Shown piece after piece: positions 1-9,800 of a DNA stretch of 64,000 nt (the first letter of the stretch is position 1; the number at the start of each line of letters is the position of its first letter). The stretch spans positions 94,038 to 158,037 of the forward strand of contig CACLTL010000003.1 in NCBI GenBank assembly GCA_902609855.1, given 5' to 3'. The position numbers and the translations under genes were made by a program. The notes under the pieces are model-generated. The model was not told the origin of the DNA. It made no database searches and was given only the letters and a program-made list of their open reading frames with translations. Source of the DNA: an uncultured Pelagibacteraceae bacterium (GTDB taxonomy: Bacteria > Pseudomonadota > Alphaproteobacteria > Pelagibacterales > Pelagibacteraceae).

Positions 1-875
1 ACATTTGGATGAACCATTCCACATCCTAAAACTTCCAACCATTTATCGCCTTCTCCAATAACAATTTTTCCTTTTTCAATTTTATATCCGATGTCAACCT
101 CAGCTGATGGTTCTGTAAAAGGGAAATGACTTGGTCTAAACCTCATTTTTACATTTTTAACCTCAAAAAACTCTTTAATAAAGTAATCTAGACAGCCTTT
201 AAGATGCCCCATTGTAATACCTTTATCTATATGGAGACCTTCAAGTTGATGAAACATTGGAGCATGTGTTTGATCGCTGTCACATCTATAAGTTCTTCCG
301 GGCACAATTATTTTAAATGGAGGCTTGCTTGATAACATTGTTCTTATTTGAACTGGTGATGTATGTGTTCTTAACAATAATTTTTTATTTTCCTCTAAAT
401 AAAAAGTATCGTGCATATCTCTTGCAGGATGCTCCTCTGGAGTATTTAATGCTGTAAAGTTATTATATTCCGATTCAACATCGGGCCCTTCTGCAACTGA
501 AAATCCAATTTCTGAAAAGATCGAAGATATCTCATCAATAACTTGGGAGACTGGATGAATTTTTCCTTGCCGTTCAGGTCTTATTGGTAAAGTTACGTCA
601 ACTTTTTCATTTTTAAGTTTTTCATTAATTTCGTTAGTTTCAATTTCTAAATATTTTTGTTCTAATTGTTGCGTTAGATCGTCTTTAATTTTATTTAAAT
701 TTGACGCAAAAGCTTTTCTTTTTTCTGAGTCTAAAGATCCAAGAGTTTTGAACTGCTGAGTAATTTGACCATTTTTACCGAAGAATTCTGTTTTGATATT
801 TTGAAGATCATCTTTTGTTTTAACAGAGTCAATCTTTGCATTAAATACAGAATTTATTTTATCTAAATCACTCAT
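1..875 (-). CDS. pheS: Phenylalanine--tRNA ligase alpha subunit, 3' end cut by window edge
   Basis: This is the class II synthetase subunit that charges tRNA-Phe, working as an alpha2-beta2 enzyme with PheT. I translated the open frame from the ATG at 875 to the window edge: an N-terminal coiled-coil region (residues 1-85), then the catalytic core with [11 protein letters not shown], the motif 2 region around [25 protein letters not shown], and [13 protein letters not shown] at the cut. About 291 codons are present, so the last 50 or so residues lie outside. It is last in the visible thrS-infC-rpmI-rplT-pheS block, 48 bp after rplT; pheT would be expected next, beyond the edge. Confidence 0.95.
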   Translation of the reverse strand, partial: MSDLDKINSVFNAKIDSVKTKDDLQNIKTEFFGKNGQITQQFKTLGSLDSEKRKAFASNLNKIKDDLTQQLEQKYLEIETNEINEKLKNEKVDVTLPIRPERQGKIHPVSQVIDEISSIFSEIGFSVAEGPDVESEYNNFTALNTPEEHPARDMHDTFYLEENKKLLLRTHTSPVQIRTMLSSKPPFKIIVPGRTYRCDSDQTHAPMFHQLEGLHIDKGITMGHLKGCLDYFIKEFFEVKNVKMRFRPSHFPFTEPSAEVDIGYKIEKGKIVIGEGDKWLEVLGCGMVHPN

Positions 876-923
876 TAGGTAATTGATTTTTTATATTAAG
901 TTGAGAATAAATCAAAGGCCCTT

Positions 924-1280
924 TTAAGCTAGGGTGGATTGAACCTTTTTTACTACTGATTTAAAGACTTCGGGATTATTATAAGCAAGCTCTGCTAGAA
1001 CTTTTCTATCTAACTTAATTTTTGATTTTGCTAAACCATTGATAAATTTTGAGTAAGTTAACCCTTCAGCTCTTACGCCTGCATTAATTCTTTGTATCCA
1101 TAAAGATCTAAATTCTCTTTTTTTAGCTTTTCTATCTCTATAAGCATATTGCATCGCCTTTTCCATTGCTTGGCGAGCAATTCGAATTGTGTTTTTTCTT
1201 CTTCCCCTTTGTCCTTTTACAGATTTTAAAACTTTATTGTGTTTTGCTCTGCTTACTACACCACGTTTTGTTCTAGCCAT
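924..1280 (-). CDS. rplT: 50S ribosomal protein L20
   Basis: L20 binds 23S rRNA early in large-subunit assembly and in many bacteria represses its own operon. The 118-residue product has the usual length and the basic N-terminal start [19 protein letters not shown], followed by the globular domain with [20 protein letters not shown]. The start is supported by an AGAGGA sequence that overlaps the last codons of rpmI and lies about 5 nt before the ATG. Only one base separates the rpmI stop from this start, so translation is probably coupled. Confidence 0.98.
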   Translation of the reverse strand: MARTKRGVVSRAKHNKVLKSVKGQRGRRKNTIRIARQAMEKAMQYAYRDRKAKKREFRSLWIQRINAGVRAEGLTYSKFINGLAKSKIKLDRKVLAELAYNNPEVFKSVVKKVQSTLA

Positions 1281-1281
1281 A

Positions 1282-1488
1282 TTATCCTCTTAAATTATAC
1301 GGCATATACGATTTGACAATTTTTGAGTCCTGCTTTGTCATAATTGTAGTGCCTCTTTGTTTTCTAATTTGTGAGTTTGTTCTCTTAATCATACCATGTC
1401 TTTTTCCAGCTTGAGGCATTTTAATTTTTCCTGAAGCAGTAAATCTAAATCTTTTTTTTGCTGAGCTTTTTGTTTTAAGTTTTGGCAT
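1282..1488 (-). CDS. rpmI: 50S ribosomal protein L35
   Basis: L35 is a small structural protein of the large ribosomal subunit. The 68-residue product is of normal family length and starts [20 protein letters not shown], with the lysine/arginine-rich body and a GKRHGM segment typical of the family. It sits between infC and rplT, the common bacterial order. A 59-bp spacer before it (1489-1547) holds no gene; I see no clear terminator there, so read-through from infC is likely. Confidence 0.98.
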   Translation of the reverse strand: MPKLKTKSSAKKRFRFTASGKIKMPQAGKRHGMIKRTNSQIRKQRGTTIMTKQDSKIVKSYMPYNLRG

Positions 1489-1547
1489 AAATTATTTCGG
1501 TTTATATAGGCATTGATAAATCTTTACAAGATACTAATATTGATGAT

Positions 1548-2093
1548 TTATAGTGGTTGAATTATCATCACCATTTGACGACCCTCAAATTTTGGCTGAC
1601 TTTCTACTTTTGCAACATCTTTCGTCTCGTCTATTATTCTATTCATTAAATCTTTACCTAAATCGGTATGTTGCATCTCTCTTCCTTTAAATTTTACAGT
1701 AAATTTAACTTTATTTCCCTTTGTAATAAATTTTTTAGCATTTTTAATTTTAAAATTATAATCATGCGCTTCTGTACCAGGTCTTAATTTAATTTCTTTG
1801 AGAGAAACAGTTTTTTGCTTTTTTTTCGCTTGATTAGCTTTTTTTTGTAAATCATATTTGTATTTACCCATGTCCATAATTTTGCAAACTGGGGGGTTTG
1901 CATTTGGGGAAATTTCTATTAAGTCTAAACCTTCATCTTTTGCTAAACCGATTGCTTTATTCAATGGTAAAGTACCTAGGTTACTACCATCCGCACCAAT
2001 CACCTGAACATCCAAAGCTCTAATTTTTTCATTGGCTCTTGGACCTTTTGGTTTACTTCTTTTTTGAAAATAATTGGGTTTAAAGTTTGACAC
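1548..2093 (-). CDS. infC: Translation initiation factor IF-3 (GTG start)
   Basis: IF-3 binds the 30S subunit, prevents premature 50S joining and checks the start codon and initiator tRNA. The 181-residue product has the N-terminal domain (about 1-85, with ANPPVCKIMDMGKYKYD) and the C-terminal domain (about 95-181, with KFTVKFKGREMQHTDLG). The start codon is GTG, directly abutting the thrS stop (TAA then GTG). In enterobacteria infC starts with AUU, the basis of IF-3 autoregulation; here the start is non-ATG but an ordinary alternative codon. Coupling to thrS translation is likely. Confidence 0.96.
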   Translation of the reverse strand: MSNFKPNYFQKRSKPKGPRANEKIRALDVQVIGADGSNLGTLPLNKAIGLAKDEGLDLIEISPNANPPVCKIMDMGKYKYDLQKKANQAKKKQKTVSLKEIKLRPGTEAHDYNFKIKNAKKFITKGNKVKFTVKFKGREMQHTDLGKDLMNRIIDETKDVAKVESQPKFEGRQMVMIIQPL

Positions 2094-4013
2094 TTAGTTT
2101 AATGGCAACTTATTTGAGGCAAGCATATTTTTTATCAAATCATCTCTTTTCATAGTTTCTTGTTTATCAGAACCTAGCTTTCTAACCGTAACTGTATTTT
2201 CTGCAACTTCTTTTTTCCCGCAAACAATGATGTAAGGGACTTTCGCCAATGAATGTTCTCTTACTTTATAATTTATTTTTTCATTTCTTAAATCCATCTC
2301 ACATTTTATACCTTCTTTGAATAAATCTTTAAATAACTTTTTTACATAATCATTATTCTCCTCTGCTATTGGACACACAACAGCTTGTGCTGGTGAAAGC
2401 CAAAAAGGCAACTTGCCGGCATAGTTTTCAATTAATATTCCAATAAATCTCTCTAAAGATCCAAAGAGTGCTCGGTGAAGCATAACTGGAACTTTTTTGT
2501 TACCATTTTTAGCAACATAAGATGCACCTAATCTATTAGGTAAATTTAAGTCTACTTGTAGAGTTCCGCATTGCCAATCTCTTCCAATTGCATCCCTCAA
2601 AACAAATTCAATTTTAGGACCATAGAAAGCTCCCTCGCCTTTATTAATTGTATATTCAAGATTAGATTGTTTGATCGCAGCGAGCAGTGCCGCCTCAGAT
2701 TTATCCCAAACGTTATCATCTCCAACTCTCTTCTCGGGTCTATCAGAATATTTCAAGATAACATTTTCAAAACCTAAATCTTTATAAATTTCTAAAATTA
2801 AATTTGTGACTGATAATGACTCCTCTGTAATTTGTTCATCTGTACAAAATATGTGAGCATCATCTTGCGTAAATGCTCTTACCCTTAGTAAACCATGTAA
2901 AGCTCCGGACGGTTCATATCTATGTACTTTGCCGAATTCAGATAACTTTAAAGGTAAGTCTCTATAACTTTTCAAACCCTGATTAAAAACTTGAACACAG
3001 CCAGGGCAATTCATAGGCTTAACCGCAAAAATTTTTTCATCAGGCGTTTCAGATGTAAACATGTGTTCTCCGAATTTTTCCCAGTGGCCAGATTTTTCCC
3101 AAAGTGTTTTATCTAAAAGTTCAGGTGTATTAATTTCTTTGTAGCCAGCAAGTCTTTGTTTTGCTCGCATGTATTCTACGAGCCTTTGGAATAATAGCCA
3201 TCCTTTTTCATGCCAGAATACCGCGCCTGGGCTTTCTTCTCTAAAGTGAAAAAGGTCCATTTCTTTGCCTAGTTTTCTATGATCCCTTTTTTCTGCTTCT
3301 TCTAAGCGATGTAAATAATCATCAAGCTCTTTTTTAGTACTCCAACAAGTGCCATAAATTCTTTGAAGCATTTCATTATTGGAGTCACCCCTCCAATATG
3401 CTCCTGATACTTTTGTTAATTTGAACGCTTTACCAATTTTTCCAGATGTAGCTAGATGTGGCCCTCTACATAAATCGTGCCACGTATCTCCATGGTGATA
3501 AATTGATAATTCTTCATTTTCCGGTATGCTTTCTATAATTTCTGCTTTGTACTTTTCTCCAATTTTTTTGAAATGTTTTATAGCATCGCTTCTTTTCCAA
3601 ACTTCTCTTTTAGTTTTTACATCTCTGTCAATTATTTCTGACATTTTTTTTTCAATCTTATTTAAATCATCGCTGGTGAAAGACTCTTTTCTTGCAAAAT
3701 CATAATAGAAACCATTCTCTATAACTGGTCCTATTGTGACTTGAGTACCAGGGAATAATTCTTGAACTGCCATTGCCATTATATGAGCAGCATCATGTCT
3801 GATTACCTCTAAGCCCTCTTTATCTTTAGGTGTAATAATCCTAACTTTTGCATCTTTCGTTATTTGATGACTTAGATCTTTTAAGTCTCCATCAACTTCC
3901 ATAATTAATGCGGTTTTTTCGAGAGACTTGCTAATTTTTTTTGTTAAATCGAATCCATTAATTGATTTCTCAAAATCTATTTTTTTTCCGTCTAGTAATT
4001 GAATTTGAGGCAT
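2094..4013 (-). CDS. thrS: Threonine--tRNA ligase
   Basis: This cytoplasmic class II synthetase charges tRNA-Thr and edits misacylated serine. The 639-residue product has all standard parts: TGS domain (about 1-60), editing domain with the HDAAHIMAMAVQ motif and the downstream HHGDTWHDLCRGPHL segment, catalytic core with VKPMNCPGCVQVF and HRYEPSGALHGLLRVRAF, and the C-terminal anticodon-binding domain. The ATG at 4013 overlaps the stop codon of the upstream glycosyltransferase by one base. Length is normal. Confidence 0.98.
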   Translation of the reverse strand: MPQIQLLDGKKIDFEKSINGFDLTKKISKSLEKTALIMEVDGDLKDLSHQITKDAKVRIITPKDKEGLEVIRHDAAHIMAMAVQELFPGTQVTIGPVIENGFYYDFARKESFTSDDLNKIEKKMSEIIDRDVKTKREVWKRSDAIKHFKKIGEKYKAEIIESIPENEELSIYHHGDTWHDLCRGPHLATSGKIGKAFKLTKVSGAYWRGDSNNEMLQRIYGTCWSTKKELDDYLHRLEEAEKRDHRKLGKEMDLFHFREESPGAVFWHEKGWLLFQRLVEYMRAKQRLAGYKEINTPELLDKTLWEKSGHWEKFGEHMFTSETPDEKIFAVKPMNCPGCVQVFNQGLKSYRDLPLKLSEFGKVHRYEPSGALHGLLRVRAFTQDDAHIFCTDEQITEESLSVTNLILEIYKDLGFENVILKYSDRPEKRVGDDNVWDKSEAALLAAIKQSNLEYTINKGEGAFYGPKIEFVLRDAIGRDWQCGTLQVDLNLPNRLGASYVAKNGNKKVPVMLHRALFGSLERFIGILIENYAGKLPFWLSPAQAVVCPIAEENNDYVKKLFKDLFKEGIKCEMDLRNEKINYKVREHSLAKVPYIIVCGKKEVAENTVTVRKLGSDKQETMKRDDLIKNMLASNKLPLN

Positions 4014-5170
4014 TAATTTTTAATTAATTTTTTATATTCTTTTAAATTAGATTGGCACATTATTTCAACATCAAATTTTTTAGTAATATTTTTTCTACCC
4101 TCATTTCCCATTAATTTTAATTCATCTGGTGATAATTGAATAACAGTATTTAAACTTTTAGCAAGTTCTCTAGGGTCATCATGCTTGTACAAAAAGCCAG
4201 TTTTTTTATTAATAACTGTTTCTTTAGAACCACCAATATTACTTGCAATTATCGGTTTATTCATAGACTGGGCTTCAACTGCTACTCTTCCAAATGCCTC
4301 TGGTTCAATTGAAGATGAAACTACAACATCTGCTAAAGAATAGGCTAAGGGCATCTCTTTACAGTGAGGAATAAATTTTACTTTTTTATTTAAACTATAT
4401 CTTTGAACTAGATTTTCTAATTTTTTTGAATATACTTTTCTACCTTGATCTGATCCAAGTATTATTGCTTGAAAATTATTAACATTATAATCCTCTATTA
4501 AAATATTAAGTGACTCAATGAACTTTTCTTGTCCTTTCCAATAAGTAAGCCTTCCAGGCAAAAGTATAGTAAATACATTAGAAGATAAATTCCATTCTTG
4601 TTTAAGCTTTTCATGTTTTAATGCAGATATATTTTTTGCATTAAAATAATCAATATTTATACCTCTAAAAATTACCCTTAGTTTTTTTTCTTTAGTTAGA
4701 TATTCACCGTAATTCTCATTAATATGATCAAAAATAAAATTTGAACCAGCTATTGTTAGTTTTGCTCTTAACATCACGCTATTGTAAAATTTTTTAAAAT
4801 TACTCTTAAAATTATAAGTTCCATGAAACGTGGTAACAAAAACTCTTCTTGTTATAAGTGATGCAAAATAGCATGACCATGCAGGTGCTCGACTTCTTGC
4901 ATGAATAATATTTATTTTAAATAAGATAATATAAAAGGCCAAAACAAAAGTATTAAATAATATTAGTAGTGGGTTTTTTGAATGAACTGGTAACCTGATT
5001 AATTTTACCTTATCTTTTTTAATAAACTTTAATAGTTCTCCCCCAGAAGTAGCTAAAAATGAACCACAATCATTTTCTGACAAGAAATGAGCAATATCAT
5101 AACAGCCTGTTTCTGCTCCTCCGTAACCAAGTTTTGGTATGACTTGTAGAACATTTATTTTAGTAGTCAT
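4013..5170 (-). CDS. Glycosyltransferase, GT4-like
   Basis: The 385-residue product looks like a family 4 (GT-B fold) glycosyltransferase that moves a sugar from a nucleotide donor to a lipid or polysaccharide acceptor on the cytoplasmic face of the membrane. The N-terminal domain starts NVLQVIPKLGYGGAETG, typical of the family; the donor-binding half carries LLPGRLTYWKGQEKFIESL and the EPEAFGRVAVEAQ segment (the E-x7-E motif). Acceptor and sugar cannot be told from sequence. It is the first gene before thrS and overlaps it by one base, so the tRNA synthetase and ribosomal protein genes may share its promoter. Confidence 0.85.
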   Translation of the reverse strand: MTTKINVLQVIPKLGYGGAETGCYDIAHFLSENDCGSFLATSGGELLKFIKKDKVKLIRLPVHSKNPLLILFNTFVLAFYIILFKINIIHARSRAPAWSCYFASLITRRVFVTTFHGTYNFKSNFKKFYNSVMLRAKLTIAGSNFIFDHINENYGEYLTKEKKLRVIFRGINIDYFNAKNISALKHEKLKQEWNLSSNVFTILLPGRLTYWKGQEKFIESLNILIEDYNVNNFQAIILGSDQGRKVYSKKLENLVQRYSLNKKVKFIPHCKEMPLAYSLADVVVSSSIEPEAFGRVAVEAQSMNKPIIASNIGGSKETVINKKTGFLYKHDDPRELAKSLNTVIQLSPDELKLMGNEGRKNITKKFDVEIMCQSNLKEYKKLIKN

Positions 5171-5181
5171 CTTAATTGTTA

Positions 5182-5187
5182 TATAAT
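5182..5187 (+). promoter_or_regulatory. Candidate -10 box for the 5207 hydrolase gene
   Basis: A perfect TATAAT lies 19 bp before the ATG at 5207, inside the 36-bp divergent spacer between the glycosyltransferase and hydrolase genes. No good -35 element is visible at the right distance, so this is only a candidate. The minus-strand gene must be promoted from the same 36 bp or from inside its neighbour. Confidence 0.35.
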
Positions 5188-5206
5188 AGCACTAAAATAT
5201 TCACAT

Positions 5207-5962
5207 ATGAAAAAATTCAAATACTTAAAAATTTCAAAGACAAAAAAACTTAGATTTATAGACAATTATTATAAAAAAAATCTCTATATTGTTTTTCTCC
5301 CTGGTTTTATGTCTGATATTGATGGGGAAAAACCTCAAGCCTTTAAAAAATATGCTGTAAAAAGTAAATTAGGTTTTTTAGCTATTGAGTATTCAGGACA
5401 CGGTAAGTCATCGGGCAAATTTACAAAAGGAAATATAACCAAATGGTCTAATGATGCTAAGAATTCGATTAAAAAAATTGTTAAAGAGAATAAATTTATA
5501 CTTGTTGGTTCTAGCATGGGAGCATGGATCTCTTTAAACCAATTTAAATATTTTAAAAATCAAATTGTGGGTTTTGTTGGTATAGGCTCAGCTCCTGAAT
5601 TTCTTGAAAGATTAATGTGGAAAAAATTTCCAAAAAAAATTAAAAATGAAATTATTACTAAAGGATTAAGTGTTATTAAGAATGGGCAATATGAATATCC
5701 TATCACATTTCAGCTAATTAAAGATGGAAGAAAAAATAAAATCCTATCTAAAAAAATAAGATCTAGAATTAAAGTAACAATGATTCATGGCAGCAAAGAT
5801 GAAGTTGTGCCAGTATTCTTTTCAAGAAAAGTTCTTTCAGTATTTCCAAATGCGCAAAAGAAGTTAGTAGTAATTAAAAACGGGGACCATAGTTTATCAA
5901 ATCAAGTTCCCTTAAAAAAAATAATTAGAGAATTAGAAAGTGTTGTTAAAGATATAATTTAG
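5207..5962 (+). CDS. Alpha/beta hydrolase
   Basis: The 251-residue product is a small cytoplasmic alpha/beta hydrolase of the esterase/lipase type; substrate unknown. Visible features are the early strand with YIVFLPGFMSDIDGEKPQA, the SGHGKSSGKF segment after strand 4, the nucleophile elbow ILVGSSMGAW (Ser in G-S-S-M-G), an acid region at IHGSKDEVVP and the late histidine in KNGDHSLS, completing a Ser-Asp-His triad. No signal peptide is visible. The 3' end overlaps the convergent epimerase-like gene by 30 bp. Confidence 0.85.
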   Translation: MKKFKYLKISKTKKLRFIDNYYKKNLYIVFLPGFMSDIDGEKPQAFKKYAVKSKLGFLAIEYSGHGKSSGKFTKGNITKWSNDAKNSIKKIVKENKFILVGSSMGAWISLNQFKYFKNQIVGFVGIGSAPEFLERLMWKKFPKKIKNEIITKGLSVIKNGQYEYPITFQLIKDGRKNKILSKKIRSRIKVTMIHGSKDEVVPVFFSRKVLSVFPNAQKKLVVIKNGDHSLSNQVPLKKIIRELESVVKDII

Positions 5963-6811
5963 TCCCTCAACATAAGTTGGGTACTTTAATTTGTGATTAA
6001 AAAACTCTTTCATTTTTTTATTGTCTACTTTTTTTGAGTCTTTATAAAAATTTCTTAACATTTCGCTTTCAACTTCCTCGAGTTTTATTGAATTAGGTTT
6101 CTCTAGTTTTAGTAGTTTTGCACCGTAGGCTGCTACATCAATTTGCGAAGCAGGTTTATCATCACAAATATTATAAATTTCATTATTTTTAAAATTATCT
6201 AGGGACTTAAATAAAATGTTAGCTATGTCCTCAACATGAATTCTTGAAAAAAAATGATTTTTTTTATCTACAATTTGCACTTTACCAGTTTTCAATCTTT
6301 TCAAAATATTAAACTCATTTGAATATATGCCTGCTAATCTAAAAATTTGAAGCGGATAATTTTTTTTATTCGATAAAGTTTTCCAGTTTTTTTCTGCTTC
6401 TAATCTACTTATCCCATTATCTGATGTAGGTTGAGTAGCGCTATCTTCATTAACCCATTCACCTTTATGATCCCCGTATACACTAGTTGCAGATAAATAT
6501 GTAATCCATTTACAATTAATTATTTTTTTAAGATTTGTATCAAGGTAATTTGCTACAATATCTTTGCCATCAATAGGAGGAATAGAAACTAAAATGTAAT
6601 TTGCTTCCTCTATTTCTTTTTTAATATATTTATCAAACTTGTCTTCGGCAAATTGGTACGAATTTATTTTAATATTATTAAACTCTATCTGATGAGTTTC
6701 CTGTCTAGAAGTAACACTTAATTCGAAGTCTTTTTTTTCGTTAATTAATTTGTTTATGAAACTTTCTGCGACTTGGCCAAAGCCAAAGCAAAAGACTTTA
6801 GTTTTACTCAT
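5933..6811 (-). CDS. NAD(P)-binding epimerase/SDR-like protein
   Basis: The 292-residue protein has a Rossmann start KVFCFGFGQVAESF (G-x-G-x-x-A form), a YLSATSVYGDHKGEWV segment that matches the Ser/Tyr region of extended SDRs, and SRIHVEDIANIL, typical of the NAD-dependent epimerase family and of YeeZ-like proteins. The classical YxxxK is not obvious, so catalytic activity is uncertain. It follows gltB with a one-base overlap (stop and ATG share a base) and is likely co-transcribed with gltD-gltB, although no functional link to glutamate synthesis is established. Confidence 0.75.
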   Translation of the reverse strand: MSKTKVFCFGFGQVAESFINKLINEKKDFELSVTSRQETHQIEFNNIKINSYQFAEDKFDKYIKKEIEEANYILVSIPPIDGKDIVANYLDTNLKKIINCKWITYLSATSVYGDHKGEWVNEDSATQPTSDNGISRLEAEKNWKTLSNKKNYPLQIFRLAGIYSNEFNILKRLKTGKVQIVDKKNHFFSRIHVEDIANILFKSLDNFKNNEIYNICDDKPASQIDVAAYGAKLLKLEKPNSIKLEEVESEMLRNFYKDSKKVDNKKMKEFFNHKLKYPTYVEGLNYIFNNTF

Positions 6812-9800
6812 TAACCTGCTTTCTTAGTATGTGATCTTAAACTAATAGGATTGTCTAACTTATCAAGCATTTCTATCGGGCAAATTTGTTTAAATTTTTT
6901 GAGTTCATTATCAAAGTCATTTAATATTTTCTGAGCTATTTTTGAATTTGTTTCTTTGACAAAAGTATTTAAACTTTCTTTTAAAAAATTTTTCCAATAA
7001 TCTGTTTCTATCTCTTGCCAGATAATTGAGGCTGGATTAACAAAATTTTCAAAATTATTTTTCTCATCATAAATAAAAGCCATACCACCAGTCATTCCTG
7101 CTCCAAAGTTGTCACCTACTTCTCCTAATATAATCGCTGTCCCTCCAGTCATGTATTCACATCCATGAGCTCCACATCCTTCAACTATCGAATGACTTCC
7201 AGAATTTCTAACTGCAAATCTCTCTCCAGCTTGTCCTGATGCAAATAATTTCCCTGAGGTTGCTCCATATAGAACAGTGTTTCCTATTATTGTATTTTCA
7301 TTAGAAACTAGTGAGCTTTTTGGAGACGGATAAACAACAATCGTTCCTCCAGATAATCCTTTACCCACATAATCGTTACAATCTCCCTCAACAGTGAGTT
7401 TGACCCCTTTAGTCAAAAAAGCACCTAGAGACTGTCCTGCAGATCCCTCTAGCTTAATATGAACAGTGTTTTCTGCCAATTTATTATTTCCAAATTGTTT
7501 GTAAATATGATGAGATAACTTTGTTCCTACAGACCTTGATGTGTTTTCTATTTCATAATTAAACTTGTTTTCTGAATTAGTTTTAATCTTATTTTTTATA
7601 TCAGACCAAATTTTTTCATCGAGAGTGTCCGGTACTTTATTAATGTGTTTATCTTTACAATATCTAAGATTTTCACCCGGATCCGCTTGAACTAATAGTG
7701 GATTTAAATCTAAATCGTCTAAATTAGATGCACCTTTATTTACTTGCCTTAATAAATCTGTTCTTCCAATAATTTCATTAATTGATTTAAATCCTAAGGA
7801 GGCAAGTATTTCTCTTACTTCAGTTGCTGCAAATTTAAATAAATTAACAACTTTCTCTGGAGTGCCGGTAAACTTTTCGCGTAATGCTTCATCTTGGCTA
7901 CAAACTCCAACCGGACAAGTATTAGAATGACATTGTCTTACCATAATACATCCCATTGCAACTAAAGATGAAGTTCCCATCCCGTACTCTTCTGCTCCCA
8001 TCATAGCTGCCATAACGATATCTCTTCCAGTTTTTAATCCACCGTCTGTTCTTAACGTAACGTTATGTCTTAAATTATTTAACGTGAGTATCTGGTTTGC
8101 TTCAGTTAAACCCATCTCCCAAGGTATACCAGCATACTTAATGCTTGTTTGCGGGCTTGCGCCTGTCCCACCTGAGTGTCCTGAAATTAAAATTATATCA
8201 GCTTTTGCTTTGGCAACTCCTGCAGCTATTGTCCCAATTCCAGTTGATGCGACCAACTTAACTCCAACTCTTGCGCCAGGATTGATTTGTTTTAAATCAT
8301 AAATTAATTGTGCTAAGTCCTCTATTGAATAAATATCGTGATGTGGTGGTGGTGATATTAAAGTAACACCTGGCGTTGAATGCCTCAATCTAGCAATTTC
8401 CTCCGTTACCTTAAAACCTGGCAGCTGTCCGCCTTCACCCGGTTTAGCGCCTTGAGCAATTTTTATTTCTATTTCATTAGCATTATTTAAATAATCTACA
8501 GTAACTCCAAATCTTGCAGAGGCAATTTGTTTTACCCTTGAGTTTGCGCTATCTCCATTAGGAAGTGTCTTAAACCTTTTAGCATCCTCACCACCTTCTC
8601 CACTACATGAGGCTCCTTTAATTCTGTTCATTCCCATTGCTAAAGTTTCGTGAGCCTCTGCTGATAATGCTCCATGAGACATACTTCCACTACCAAATCG
8701 TTTCAAAATTTCCTCTATAGGCTCTACCTCATTTATGCTGATTGGTTTTCTTTGCTTTTTAAATTCTAACAAGTCTCTAATATTAATTGGAGGCAAATTA
8801 TGAATTCCAGTTGAATACTTTTTATACAATTCGTATGAACCACTTCCAACAGCACTTTGTAATAAATGAATTAGTTTTCCTTGATATTGATGATCTTCTC
8901 CACTTTTTCTATATCTATATAAACCGCCTATAGGTAAAGTGTATATATTTTTTGCATTAAATTTTTCATGAAGTTCTTTAATCTTTTTCTCAATTCCGAT
9001 TATACCTATTCCTGAAATTCTTGAAGACATGCCAGGAAAGTAATCTGAAACAATTGCTCTACTTAAACCTACTGCTTCAAAATTACATCCACCTCTGTAT
9101 GAACTTATTACTGATATTCCCATCTTTGACATAATTTTTAAAAGTCCGGCATCAATCGATTTTTTATATTTACTAACACATGTTTGAAAATCTGATTTAC
9201 CAAATAGTTTTTTTTCAAATCTTTGGTGTATGCTATCTATTGCTAAATATGGATTTACTGTTGTAGCGCCAACTCCTATTAAAATTGCAAAGGAATGTGT
9301 GTCCATTGCATCAGAACATTCAACATTCAAAGAACAGTAACCTCGTAAACCATGTTTTACTAGGTGAGAGTGAACCGCTCCTACAGTTAATATACTTGGA
9401 ATACTAGCTTTTTGAGCTGTGATATTTTTATCAGATAATACTAAACAAGTACTTCCTTCTCTAACAGCTGTTTCTGCTTCTTCTCTTATTAATTCTATTC
9501 TATCTTTAAGAGATCCATCAATGTCAAAAGTACAGTCAATTATTTTTACTTTTTTTGAAAAAAATTTTTTAAATTTCTTTAGTTGTGAGTTAGTTAGTAT
9601 TGGGCTATCTAAAACATAAATATTTTCTTCGGTTAAATTATCAAAATCTAAAATATTACCTAGATTTCCAAATCTTGTTTTTAAACTCATCACTTTATTT
9701 TCTCTGAGAGAATCTATTGGTGGATTGGTCACTTGACTGAAATTTTGTCTAAAATAATGTGAGACAGGTCTAAAATGACTTGATAAAACTGCTACTGGTG

